A DNA stretch of 22,708 nt from a virus, in IMG/VR virus record IMGVR_UViG_3300027996_000182, positions 1-22,708 of that record; one strand, given 5' to 3'. This document shows positions 6,688-14,095 of this stretch, piece after piece. The notes below the pieces were generated by a model. The model worked only from the letters and a program-made list of their open reading frames with translations. It did no database searches and had not been told where the DNA came from. How positions within the stretch are numbered: position 1 is the first letter of the stretch; each line of letters begins with the position of its first letter. Position numbers and translations under genes: made by a program.

Positions 6688-7800
6688 ATGAAGTTTGAAG
6701 GCGAACACCCTACTATAGAATTTGTCGAAACGGGATGGTACTCATTTGACTTAGCTTTGCGAGAAAGCTATAAGAAATTGGGGATTTCTACTCGTACAAT
6801 CACAGAAGTATTTGGGCCAACGTCCATTGGTAAATCTCACTTTATCAATTCTCTCGCTGGAGTTTTGGGGAAGAAGTTAGAACTGGATATTGCTTGTTTA
6901 GATTTGGAGTTACAGAATCAAGATACTGTAGAGAGAATTCTAAACAATGTGGAATTTGATGGGACATGGTATTGGGTAAACCAAAAGCGTAAGCCTGATG
7001 AAGGAAAATTGGCAGTAGATGAGAAGCTACTAAAATCCTTGTACACACACGCATCAAAGAGTAGAATTTCAATTTTGGACAGCGTGGCGAGTGTAGTACC
7101 TATTTCTGAGATAGAAGGAGATGTAGGAGACAGAAATATTGGAGCAAGAGCCTTTCCAATGGCACAATTCTCTAGGATTTTTGCAAAGCAGTTGCGCTAT
7201 TCCGAAAAGGGAGCTTTTGGTTTCTTGGCTAATCACAGATACGAAAAAGTAATGACTGGATTACGTTTCAAAACTCACGATGCTCCTGGAGGCAGTGTAA
7301 AGGAGAATATGGCTTTTATTCGTATTGAACCTAGAGTTCCATTTATCCCTATTCCTTCTGGCGGGAAAACAAAGAAACTTGCTCGTTTTGGAACTGGCTG
7401 GCTGTTTGAAGGTAAAGTTCTGAAAAATCGTCATGGTCTCTCATTCTCTGATTTTTGGGTATTTATTGTAGGTGGAGAAGGCGTTCATAGTGGACTTACT
7501 GCAATGTTTGATTGTGTAAAACTTGGACTAGCAGTAATTCAAAAGGGTGCTTCTATAACTATGAAAGATACTGGAGAAACCTTCGGTAGGATTTCTAAGA
7601 TTGTTGAAGATAGGCACGTATTCGACTTTTCAACTTTTTACGCTGCCTTAGAGTCTCATCAAATTTCCGCAAAAGACGACATGATTCTTATAGAGAAAGC
7701 AATAGAAGAGAGAAATAAGAAAGAGAAAGAAATGGATGAATTAGAAGAGATAGACGATGTAATTTTTGTAGACATCTCTGGTGAAGAAGATGAAGAGTGA
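6688..7800 (+). CDS. RecA/UvsX-like recombinase
   Basis: A strand-exchange ATPase of the RecA/UvsX/Rad51 superfamily, 370 residues. Walker A is GPTSIGKS (residues 43-50) and Walker B ends in ILDS (D131) followed by VASVVP, as in RecA's VIDSVAALVP. FLANHRY matches the motif after the L1 loop (RecA FINQ), and APGGSVKENMAFIRI matches RecA's GGxALKFYxSxRL region. The C-terminus is strongly acidic (EELEEIDDVIFVDISGEEDEE), a trait shared with RecA and UvsX, where the tail tunes DNA binding. It should act in recombination-dependent replication and repair together with the polymerase, helicase and the endonuclease VII-like resolvase nearby. The ribosome site GAGGAG lies at the end of the homing endonuclease gene. 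The gene overlaps the next by 11 bases. Confidence 0.9.
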   Translation: MKFEGEHPTIEFVETGWYSFDLALRESYKKLGISTRTITEVFGPTSIGKSHFINSLAGVLGKKLELDIACLDLELQNQDTVERILNNVEFDGTWYWVNQKRKPDEGKLAVDEKLLKSLYTHASKSRISILDSVASVVPISEIEGDVGDRNIGARAFPMAQFSRIFAKQLRYSEKGAFGFLANHRYEKVMTGLRFKTHDAPGGSVKENMAFIRIEPRVPFIPIPSGGKTKKLARFGTGWLFEGKVLKNRHGLSFSDFWVFIVGGEGVHSGLTAMFDCVKLGLAVIQKGASITMKDTGETFGRISKIVEDRHVFDFSTFYAALESHQISAKDDMILIEKAIEERNKKEKEMDELEEIDDVIFVDISGEEDEE

Positions 7801-8011
7801 GAATAATGGGGGAGAGACTGATTATTGGTCTCTCCCCAAGAGTTCTGTCACATTGAACGATCTGATAGAATTCAAAGAAATGTCTTTTGCTCAAGGTAGT
7901 ATCTTCAAAGCCTGTTATAGACTAGGTGATGTTAGGCATCATTCTACTAAAGAAAGAGATTTACATAAAATTATTTACTACGCCCAAAGAATGTTGGCTA
8001 AATCGGACTAA
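7790..8011 (+). CDS. DUF3310 (SaV-like) protein
   Basis: A 73-residue protein matching the DUF3310 pattern: a short loop, then DLIEFKEMSFAQGSIFKACYRLGD, a basic/His segment, and ERDLHKIIYYAQRML. Family members read like IDVIExxxLxFxxGNxxKYixRxGxKxxxxxDLxKAxwYLxR and are common in phages, often annotated as nucleotide kinase by association; their function is not known to me. A GTG at 7781 is in frame, but the ATG at 7790 is preferred. It overlaps the end of the recombinase gene by 11 bases and is probably coupled to it. Confidence 0.8.
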   Translation: MKSENNGGETDYWSLPKSSVTLNDLIEFKEMSFAQGSIFKACYRLGDVRHHSTKERDLHKIIYYAQRMLAKSD

Positions 8012-8037
8012 TTGTGTCCAATTCAACATCTAGCCAA
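7994..8037 (+). other. Nested inverted repeats across the DUF3310 stop codon
   Basis: TTGGCTA (7994-8000) pairs perfectly with TAGCCAA (8031-8037) and encloses a smaller GGAC/GTCC hairpin (8005-8008, 8016-8019). A competing pairing ATGTTG (7991-7996) with CAACAT (8024-8029) overlaps the outer stem. The 90-base gap that follows to the FmdB-like gene is AT-rich (an A6T5 tract at about 8046-8056) and has no clear promoter. The structure could be a weak terminator, an attenuator or an mRNA-processing site. Confidence 0.35.
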
Positions 8038-8101
8038 ATACACATAAAAAATTTTTACCGATTTTAGCGTTTTAGACAACTTTTATTGAGTGAAATTCAA
8101 A

Positions 8102-8275
8102 ATGACCTATACTTATCGCTGTACAAATACACAATGTAAATTTGAACAGGACAAATCCACAAGACTTTCTTATGTACAATGTCCTAAATGTGGGAATGAA
8201 TCAAAAAGAGTTTACCTTCCTACTCCTGTAATATATAAAGCAGGAGGGTTTTACTCAAAGGATAATCCTAAATGA
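8102..8275 (+). CDS. FmdB-like zinc-ribbon protein
   Basis: A 57-residue protein with the FmdB/CxxC_CxxC_SSSS zinc-ribbon layout: YRCTNTQC (CxxxxC, residues 6-11) then CPKC (residues 28-31), and a C-terminal GGFYSKDN that matches the GxGFYxTD ending of the family. FmdB-like ribbons are found in bacteria and phages and are described as putative regulators; the role in phages is not known. I chose ATG 8102 because family members begin with two or three residues before the YRC motif; the in-frame GTG at 8090 would add four residues. No strong ribosome site is visible for either start. It overlaps the next gene by 4 bases (ATGA). Confidence 0.75.
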   Translation: MTYTYRCTNTQCKFEQDKSTRLSYVQCPKCGNESKRVYLPTPVIYKAGGFYSKDNPK

Positions 8276-8589
8276 AACTACCATCTCCTGTCACCCTAAA
8301 GAAATATGGATTATCAGAAGAAGATTATATTGATCTATATAATAAGCATGATGGATGCTGTCATGTTTGTCTTGTGAAGCCGAAGAATAGCACACGAGCT
8401 TTAGCCATTGAGCATGAGCATGTCCCTGGGTTCAAGAAGATGCCTCCAGAAGAGAAGAAGAAATATGTGAGAGGAATCGCAGATTGGATATGCAATTACA
8501 GAATACTAACTAGAGGTGTCACACTTGAACGACTTAGAAATGCTGTAAGATATTTAGAAGAGTATGAAGAAAGAAAAAAGCCTACATAG
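8272..8589 (+). CDS. Endonuclease VII-like recombination nuclease
   Basis: The protein resembles T4 endonuclease VII, the structure-specific nuclease that resolves DNA junctions before packaging. Seen: LKKYGLSEEDYIDLYNKHDGCCHVC (the YGxTxxdYxxLxxxQxGxCxxC start, C30-x2-C33 knuckle), IEHEH (residues 46-50, the DHDH-type catalytic site, here with glutamate), then VRGIADWICNYR (residues 66-77), the counterpart of VRGLLCxxCN. In this copy the first cysteine of the second knuckle is replaced by aspartate (D71), leaving C74, so the zinc site is not canonical; such WxCN variants may be a normal subfamily. It closes the rightward transcript: its stop codon lies inside the hairpin of the terminator. 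The start overlaps the FmdB-like stop by 4 bases. Confidence 0.8.
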   Translation: MKLPSPVTLKKYGLSEEDYIDLYNKHDGCCHVCLVKPKNSTRALAIEHEHVPGFKKMPPEEKKKYVRGIADWICNYRILTRGVTLERLRNAVRYLEEYEERKKPT

Positions 8590-8599
8590 TAGGCTTTTT
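8575..8599. terminator. Bidirectional rho-independent terminator
   Basis: A strong hairpin: AAAAAGCCTAC (8575-8585), loop ATA, GTAGGCTTTTT (8589-8599). The 11-base stem has a G+C-rich core and a T run on the right for + strand transcripts; the A run on the left serves - strand transcripts. The stop codon TAG of the endonuclease VII-like gene lies in the loop and the first base of the right arm. It stands where the + strand replication arm and the - strand structural arm converge. Confidence 0.9.
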
Positions 8600-8638
8600 G
8601 TTTATATCCTATGTGAATATCAAAAATATAATTATCCA

Positions 8639-8666
8639 AAACGGTATGGATAGCAGTAATCCGTTT
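8639..8666 (-). terminator. Possible weak terminator after the structural operon
   Basis: An inverted repeat AAACGG-T-AT (8639-8647) with ATCCGTTT (8659-8666), one bulged base and an 11-base loop, lies 20 bases past the end of the last - strand gene. On the - strand the stem is followed by only a short T run, so it would be weak and the stronger hairpin at 8575-8599 probably does most of the work. Confidence 0.3.
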
Positions 8667-8685
8667 CTTAGTCCGTAGGCTGGTT

Positions 8686-8987
8686 TCATTTCTCTAATTT
8701 CTTTATGCGCTTTTCCAGTTCTTCAATATACACAACCATATCAAGCACTATCAGCGCAATGGACTTGTCTGCCTTCTTGCTTTCAGTAACAGCTTCGGCG
8801 TGCGCTGAAACGGTGTGTGATTTGCTCTTGATCGATCTAAGTCTTTATTGGTATATAGCTTTGTATCTCGCAGCGTGATTTCTTCCAGCGGGTCATAGGG
8901 TGGCTCAACGATTTCAGGTGTAATTTTCAACACGCCGTCAACTTCTACATATTCAAATTTACCATCAATTTCAATTTTGTTTATCAT
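8686..8987 (-). pseudogene. Frameshifted small gene after receptor-binding protein (likely one 100-residue protein)
   Basis: Two frames join into one sensible protein. The ATG-started frame (8987 to about 8845) reads MINKIEIDGKFEYVEVDG... to LYTNK, then loses protein-like character. From there the -1 frame continues SIKSKSHTVSAHAEAVTES and ends LDMVVYIEELEKRIKKLEK at a TGA (8686-8688), a typical coiled-coil ending. One added base in the AAA run (TTT at 8844-8846 on the + strand) makes a continuous 101-codon reading frame. No canonical slippery heptamer is visible between the two frames, so a one-base deletion (real or a sequencing error) is more likely than programmed frameshifting. It is the last gene of the structural operon and shares the higher G+C of the preceding receptor-binding gene, so both probably arrived together. 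Function unknown. Confidence 0.6.
8751..8987 (-). CDS. Open reading frame as it stands of the frameshifted small gene
   Basis: If the sequence is correct as given, the ORF from ATG 8987 stops at 8751 and yields 78 residues, the last 30 or so (RSRANHTPFQRTPKLLLKAR and so on) being out-of-frame and unlike a normal protein end. An in-frame TTG at 8999 would extend it by four residues into the previous gene. The N-terminal part is acidic with IEIDGKFEYVEVDGVLKI, which looks like beta strands. The ribosome site is weak, so translation probably relies on the upstream gene, whose stop is 4 bases before this ATG. See the pseudogene entry for the reconstructed product. Confidence 0.5.
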   Translation of the reverse strand: MINKIEIDGKFEYVEVDGVLKITPEIVEPPYDPLEEITLRDTKLYTNKDLDRSRANHTPFQRTPKLLLKARRQTSPLR

Positions 8988-8991
8988 TTTT

Positions 8992-10095
8992 TTATACAAA
9001 TAATTCTTTTACAACTAGCTTTGGTTTTGAGTGGATATTTGTTAGTGTATCTGCGTTAGCACCATAAGTATGAAGTCCTTGCATTTCAATATAGCCACCT
9101 GCTGTCAGCTCAAATACATCATCACGTTGCACTACTATGGTGGATACGCCTGTATAAGATAAATAGGCATCAAACCTTGCCGAAGAAGTACCGTTCACTT
9201 GAATCCATACGGTTATTTTATCCTGGTCGTTAAGAACAAAAGCCAAGGCCGCCGTAATCTGATATGCTCCTGCTCTACGGAGTGTAATTTTTTCATTTGC
9301 TAGGTCTGCAATACTTGCATTATCGAGCTCAGCTGTATCAAAATCGCAGATTGTCGGGGTATTATTTGCAAATGTTTGCGCTGTCCCATTTGTCAATTTG
9401 CAGATGCAAGGTATTCGTCCATCTTCAACAACATGCCAGTTTGTCGTACTTGTGCTTCTAAGTGTTACAGTCTCTCCACCAATAAATAGTCGTGACCATT
9501 CAGTCGCTGCGCTCCCGCCGTTTATTGTAACGGTAGCAACGCCCAAAATGATAAGCGCATAATCTGCGTCACCGTCTAATATATTTATTCTTATTTCTTC
9601 ACCCGCCGCGCTTGCTACTGGTATTGTTCTGTTTCTGTTCGCTGAAAATCCACCCATAGTTACATTATATTCATTACCCGCAGAATACGCCACGTTAGAA
9701 TCTGCGCTATCTGCGGTCGGAGTAAGACCGCCCGATGATACCGTTTGCCAAGAGCAAGAATCGTCCCCATCTTCTCGCAGAAACTTCGTCCCGCCTGTTT
9801 CGCCTGTAGATAATACTGCCGTGCCTTCTGGCGGAGTAACAATAAGATTAGCTACAGTGCCACTTACGCTTAATGACGCATTAGCACCAACTACATTTAA
9901 TATAGTTCCTGTGGCTTGAGGGATACCTTCATCCCAAAACATGAGACCTTCACTACCCCCAACACCAAATGGGCCAGTTTCCGCTCCAGCATCGTCAAGA
10001 GTGTAGAAACCATCTGATTTTGGGTATATTACCCATTTTCCTGCTGATGGGGTTGATGGGGTTGAACCTTCTTCAACCAAAATTACTTTAGCCAT
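8992..10095 (-). CDS. Tail fibre / receptor-binding protein with C1q-like tip
   Basis: A 367-residue virion protein. The N-terminus (VEEGSTPSTPSAGKWVIYPKSDGFYTLDDAGAETG) is of a type common in phage fibre and tip proteins. Residues about 50-88 (FWDEGIPQATGTILNVVGA...) repeat a module found in the upstream fibre gene. The C-terminal 130 residues (AGAYQITAALAFVLN..., DDVFELTAGGYIEMQGL..., VVKELFV) look like a C1q/TNF-type jelly roll, which trimerises and often forms the receptor-binding tip. A CICKL cysteine pair precedes it. Its G+C content is clearly higher than that of the next gene upstream, with the change at the gene boundary, suggesting recent acquisition. It starts at a TAATG overlap with the previous gene and has a GGAGA ribosome site. 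Host recognition is the likely job. Confidence 0.7.
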   Translation of the reverse strand: MAKVILVEEGSTPSTPSAGKWVIYPKSDGFYTLDDAGAETGPFGVGGSEGLMFWDEGIPQATGTILNVVGANASLSVSGTVANLIVTPPEGTAVLSTGETGGTKFLREDGDDSCSWQTVSSGGLTPTADSADSNVAYSAGNEYNVTMGGFSANRNRTIPVASAAGEEIRINILDGDADYALIILGVATVTINGGSAATEWSRLFIGGETVTLRSTSTTNWHVVEDGRIPCICKLTNGTAQTFANNTPTICDFDTAELDNASIADLANEKITLRRAGAYQITAALAFVLNDQDKITVWIQVNGTSSARFDAYLSYTGVSTIVVQRDDVFELTAGGYIEMQGLHTYGANADTLTNIHSKPKLVVKELFV

Positions 10096-11669
10096 TATAT
10101 TATCTCCAATACACTATCACCTTGCATATCAAGGACGTAAGCATCTACGTCAAAGTATTCTGATACAATCAAACTTTTTGTATCTTCTAATGTTAAGTTA
10201 TCTATCAATTTTCTTGATACACCAAAGGAATTGATAGAGTTTATTGTATCACCTTTAGTAAACGAAGTACCAGTAACTAAAGCAAATCCAGTTTCAGAAA
10301 TTGTACCTATTAATTGTTTAGTAACTGTCCCTGTGGGAGTTGCCCAAAACTCTATACTAGAGCCATGATGAGATGTGGTATAGTTTTCTTCCGCTACAAA
10401 TCTAATTTCTGTATTGCTTGCCCCTTGATTACTATCATCGTATCCCCAACCCCTAATTCTAAGGATGTTATCACCAGTTTGTAGAGCAGTAGGCGTTGTC
10501 CAGTCACCTCTAGCACGAATAGACCCGAAATATCCTCCATGACCAGCAGTTTCTTTAGCTGTCCAAGCAATAAACCCCGCTGTACCTGTAACACCTACGA
10601 CATTCATTTTATTATCTGTAGGTAGAACAGGCATAACTGCTTCGCCTATAGCCAAGTTCTTAGAGTCTTTATGCCAAAGGAATCCACTATCTCCTGCAAA
10701 TGTTCCTGAATGATTGTATTGAACTTGGGTACTGCTCCCCCCAGGTGTCCCACCCCCACCACCACTAGACCCCGTTACATAAACTCTAGCAACATCTCCA
10801 GTAACAGAAACTTCTACATTATCACCTACGAAGTTTAGTGTATCTGCACTTCCTTGTGGTGTACCTTCGTCTTCTATTAATATAGTTGAATCTGGTATTG
10901 TTGCGGATATGGAATGCCATTGACGTAAATCATAGATATTATCCCACCCAATCACGGACGTACCACTAACTAGACGTATACCTGCAAGTAAGAGAAAATC
11001 ATCATTCTCTACAGTGGGGAGATATTGAGTAATATCAGATGTTCCTGTAATGGATGCAGCGAAGAAAGTACCGCTATTTAGAAGAAATTCGGGATTACCA
11101 TTACTAGTATTCGTATAAATAACCCCCATTATGGCAGTATCATCTGTAGGTTTATACTGTACTAAGTCTCCAGTACCAGTAGTCCCCATGTTGATTATCG
11201 TTCCGTCACTTTGTCTATATTGATATGGGTACAGCATAACCCCATCTGAGCCATGTGTTCCAGATGGGAATACTGCCAAAGGCATCATTTGTCTGCCTTG
11301 TACCCAAAGAATGTCTCCACCACCTCCACCATCAGGATTGAAAGCATGTTGATTAGCGTGAACAGGGACAAAGGACGATGAAGACCCCCAATTATTGTAT
11401 CTCTCAGTATCTCTACCTTTTACGATATATCTATTACCTTGCCTAATAACGATAACAGCCAAGCCAAAGATTGTAGAGACAGTTTCATTGAATACTTGTA
11501 TGACTTCACTTTGATTATCTCGAAGTTGGACATACACAAATCCTGGACGATTAGGGACATCAACTAACTTCTCTCCAGAGAGATAGACACCAAGAGTACC
11601 AGAAATCTCTTGTTCCTGTTTTGATACATTGTCATCAAATGCTTTGAAAGTGGATTTAAAATTATTCAT
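10095..11669 (-). CDS. Tail fibre / minor tail structural protein
   Basis: A 524-residue protein. The first about 110 residues (from FKAFDDNVSKQEQEISG through VIVIRQGNRYIVKGRDTERY) look like a globular domain that attaches to the tail tip. Glycine-rich linkers follow (DGGGGGD at about residue 113 and SGGGGGTPGG at about 300). Between them, at about residues 262-300, is the DEGTPQ...TLNFVGDNVEVSVTG module shared with the downstream fibre. After the second linker, STQVQYNHSGTFAGDSGF is a motif I associate with phage fibre and tip proteins. There is no convincing ribosome site: the ATG is 2 bases after the previous stop, so translation is probably coupled. G+C content is low, like the rest of the genome. 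Whether it is the fibre shaft or a baseplate upper part cannot be said. Confidence 0.65.
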   Translation of the reverse strand: MNNFKSTFKAFDDNVSKQEQEISGTLGVYLSGEKLVDVPNRPGFVYVQLRDNQSEVIQVFNETVSTIFGLAVIVIRQGNRYIVKGRDTERYNNWGSSSSFVPVHANQHAFNPDGGGGGDILWVQGRQMMPLAVFPSGTHGSDGVMLYPYQYRQSDGTIINMGTTGTGDLVQYKPTDDTAIMGVIYTNTSNGNPEFLLNSGTFFAASITGTSDITQYLPTVENDDFLLLAGIRLVSGTSVIGWDNIYDLRQWHSISATIPDSTILIEDEGTPQGSADTLNFVGDNVEVSVTGDVARVYVTGSSGGGGGTPGGSSTQVQYNHSGTFAGDSGFLWHKDSKNLAIGEAVMPVLPTDNKMNVVGVTGTAGFIAWTAKETAGHGGYFGSIRARGDWTTPTALQTGDNILRIRGWGYDDSNQGASNTEIRFVAEENYTTSHHGSSIEFWATPTGTVTKQLIGTISETGFALVTGTSFTKGDTINSINSFGVSRKLIDNLTLEDTKSLIVSEYFDVDAYVLDMQGDSVLEII

Positions 11670-11671
11670 AA

Positions 11672-13999
11672 TTAGGGATGCAGTCTAGTAAACGAAACTT
11701 CTCCATAATCCAAATACATATTCATAGTACCTATAATGTCCCAATACACCTTGTAACCGACAGGAAGAGAAATGACGGCGGTTTCCGTTGACCTCTCTTC
11801 TGTCTGAGTTGGAGCTAACCAATAATGTCGTGTATCTGGAATAATGAAACGCAAGGCTGCTCCTGTATAGACTGGAGAGACCACATATTTACGAAAGAGT
11901 GTAGTCATCACAATCAAGTATGTGCCTGATTGAGTCATTGTTATTTCTGTTGGTGTAGTTAGTGTAGTAAGTGCTCCAGAAGTTCCCGTAACACCTACAT
12001 AAGTAACAGGGTCATAATTTACTCCAGATGTTTGTCTAACTGTTGCTAAATAACTGTCCGTTGCAATATTAGAAAACATCGCTGGAAATGAGAGAGAAGG
12101 AATACTTGGTATAGATATACGAGGAGAATGATACCCTCCATCATCAGGAAGTTCAGGTATTACTATAGTCTCTCCAGCAGAGCCAGTTACCAAAGATGAG
12201 AAGGTTACATTATCAGGATGGAATAATTGTTTTTGTGAATCATACGTCCATCCAATATTAGTAGGCATGTATGACCCACTAATATACTTTCCCGTAGGGT
12301 TATCAGATGTTTCCACAACCATAGAAACCTTCTCTTGTGGAGCAATGTCTAAGTTTCTAAAGTTACCTACTAACTTATGATTTATAGTTGGATGAGTGTG
12401 ATTTTTATTCGCTAAGATATTACCAGTTATCTCATTTATCTCAACTTGAGATTTTAGGGCTAGTCCTTGTGACCTGTCTACTTTACCTTTATACATTGGA
12501 GCAGAGCCAGGAGCATTAGACATTAGAGGTGCAAACGTTCCTGTTGATACCCCACTATAAGCAATACCGCCTCGCTCTAAATAAGATACTGGAGGAATTA
12601 GTTGCTCAACAATTCGGGGAGACCCTACCCAATCAGATTTCTTCAATTCCATTATTGGAGATGAGTATGTTGCATCAGAAGCATTAGGAAATGCTTGTGC
12701 ATCATGCTCTATCCAAATCTTACCCTGCATATCTGATACTACAGACCCTACTACAGCACCACGAATGAAACTGTTTAGCGCATCATAAATACTATTTCTG
12801 TCACTATCGAAATATTGTAATGGTCTATCATCTCCAAGAACTTGTATATCGTTTGACGATAATACAGTAGTATGCCATTTCAAATAATGATACATTGCTT
12901 TAGTGATATTCAAATCATAAAGTTGATACCAATCAGATGGAGATGGAACACTCTCTACGGAGATAGAAAATCCTTCCTGCTCTTTTAGATATTCTGCAAT
13001 ACTTCCAATCCCAAAAGATACTTCTCCGTGTTTGTAGTTGTATTGGATAGACCCCGAAAGGATATGACCAACAAAGAAGATGTCAGAATTTCCCGAAGCA
13101 TTTCCACCAATAGTTTGTTTGGTATCTCCTATCCAACTCTCTCCAAATAAAACAACTACATCGCCTTCATTGACATTTATATTTTCAAATATCCTTATGG
13201 ATGTTGTATAACCTCCACCAGCACGACCACCATCTATTTTAGACAATTCCCATTTCAGGATTGGGGTGTCATCACCTTCTCCTGGACGGTCATATATAGA
13301 AACGTATCTATATGTCGTGTCTACATAATTCGTTCCAGTAACAGTAAGTCGGGTAGTGTAATGTCCAGCAGTGTCGTAGGCAATATTACCTGGTGTAAAA
13401 GCTGTAGAACCCGTAACTCCACCCCCATCAAACCACCAGTGAGTGTCGTAGGACGCTCCAGCGACCTGTGTTGTCCCCGTAGCGGTATAGTACACATCTA
13501 CACTACCACTATCTAAATAAGCCGCTCTGTGAGGGCCTGCACAAGGCAAAGCTCCTAAAACTGTATTTTGGTTAGTGTAAGGAATATCATAATCCTTGTA
13601 CCAAATTGTACTTTCAGCATCAGCAGGGTCAGAGATTATTCTTGGGAATACTGGTAGAACTTCCCAAAATCTTTGAATAGTTAGATATAAATTATCTTTC
13701 CACTCTATATAAGAATTCTCAGCTACAACTATTTCAGAACTTGTTATAGAGCGAAGTCTTACTGTACCAAGCTCTCTTCCACCTTCCGATGTTCCAACCA
13801 AAACAACCATACCAGTTTCTACAGATGTCCACACTCCTTCTGTCACTGTATCGTAGGTTATAGTGAGAGCGTTTCTACTTATGGAGACATCATCTACTCT
13901 ACACTTCAAAGCTGTAGTAGGTCTAAAAATAGACAGCCCTAATTTAGTTCGTTGAGGACGGCTACGGAGGAGTGATTTTTCTTTTGGAGTTATTTGCAT
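11672..13999 (-). CDS. Tail-tip protein with PKD-like domain
   Basis: A 775-residue structural protein in the position of tail-tip or hub proteins, after the tape measure and the small distal tail gene. Residues about 165-238 resemble a PKD (Ig-like) domain: THWWFDGGG...TAGHYTTRLTVTGTNYVDTTYRYVSIYD, where WxFxGG and the TAGxYxxxLTV strand are the hallmarks. A middle part (about 300-450, with RNSIYDALNSFIRGAVVGSVVSDMQGKIWIEHDAQ) resembles hub proteins that assemble at the tail end. The last about 110 residues (SGTYLIVMTTLF...LDYGEVSFTRL) look like another jelly-roll-type beta domain. It could act in cell-surface adhesion or as a Tal-like hub; I cannot tell which. No ribosome site is seen before the ATG, but a TATAAT box ends seven bases before it, so its mRNA may begin at the start codon. 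Confidence 0.6.
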   Translation of the reverse strand: MQITPKEKSLLRSRPQRTKLGLSIFRPTTALKCRVDDVSISRNALTITYDTVTEGVWTSVETGMVVLVGTSEGGRELGTVRLRSITSSEIVVAENSYIEWKDNLYLTIQRFWEVLPVFPRIISDPADAESTIWYKDYDIPYTNQNTVLGALPCAGPHRAAYLDSGSVDVYYTATGTTQVAGASYDTHWWFDGGGVTGSTAFTPGNIAYDTAGHYTTRLTVTGTNYVDTTYRYVSIYDRPGEGDDTPILKWELSKIDGGRAGGGYTTSIRIFENINVNEGDVVVLFGESWIGDTKQTIGGNASGNSDIFFVGHILSGSIQYNYKHGEVSFGIGSIAEYLKEQEGFSISVESVPSPSDWYQLYDLNITKAMYHYLKWHTTVLSSNDIQVLGDDRPLQYFDSDRNSIYDALNSFIRGAVVGSVVSDMQGKIWIEHDAQAFPNASDATYSSPIMELKKSDWVGSPRIVEQLIPPVSYLERGGIAYSGVSTGTFAPLMSNAPGSAPMYKGKVDRSQGLALKSQVEINEITGNILANKNHTHPTINHKLVGNFRNLDIAPQEKVSMVVETSDNPTGKYISGSYMPTNIGWTYDSQKQLFHPDNVTFSSLVTGSAGETIVIPELPDDGGYHSPRISIPSIPSLSFPAMFSNIATDSYLATVRQTSGVNYDPVTYVGVTGTSGALTTLTTPTEITMTQSGTYLIVMTTLFRKYVVSPVYTGAALRFIIPDTRHYWLAPTQTEERSTETAVISLPVGYKVYWDIIGTMNMYLDYGEVSFTRLHP

Positions 14000-14005
14000 A
14001 ATTTT

Positions 14006-14011
14006 ATTATA
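14006..14011 (-). promoter_or_regulatory. -10 box placing transcription start on the ATG of the PKD tail-tip gene
   Basis: On the - strand TATAAT ends 6 bases before the A of the ATG at 13999, exactly the distance between a -10 box and a start site. The ATG has no ribosome-binding sequence upstream. Together these suggest a leaderless message. No good -35 box is visible, so the call is tentative. Confidence 0.35.
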
Positions 14012-14028
14012 TCTTTATATAGGGGATA

Positions 14029-14036
14029 ATTCTAAT
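14029..14036 (-). promoter_or_regulatory. Possible - strand -10 box ATTAGAAT (copy 1)
   Basis: ATTAGAAT on the - strand contains TAGAAT, one change from the -10 consensus. The same 8-mer occurs in all three divergent gaps of the window (here, 19181-19188 and 22321-22328), each time 21-32 bases upstream of a structural gene start. It may drive the structural genes after each point where an opposite-strand insert interrupts them. Confidence 0.35.
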
Positions 14037-14047
14037 CATAATTTAAT

Positions 14048-14072
14048 TTTACATAATGTAAATTGTGATAAA
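14048..14072 (+). promoter_or_regulatory. Promoter with TTTACAT-N-ATGTAAA palindrome, upstream of T5orf172 gene
   Basis: The palindrome TTTACATAATGTAAA (14048-14062) is followed by TGT-GATAAA (14064-14072), a fair extended -10. Transcription would start near 14079 and the message then carries a TAGGAG ribosome site before the ATG at 14096. This is the third palindrome of this type, and the only one in the structural arm. Confidence 0.5.
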
Positions 14073-14095
14073 CTTCCATTGAATTTAGGAGAAAA

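Noticed and set aside
8830-8860. Programmed -1 frameshift in the small gene after the fibre
   Set aside because: No X-XXY-YYZ heptamer exists between the -1 frame stop and the first codons of the downstream frame; a single-base indel in an A run explains the data more simply.
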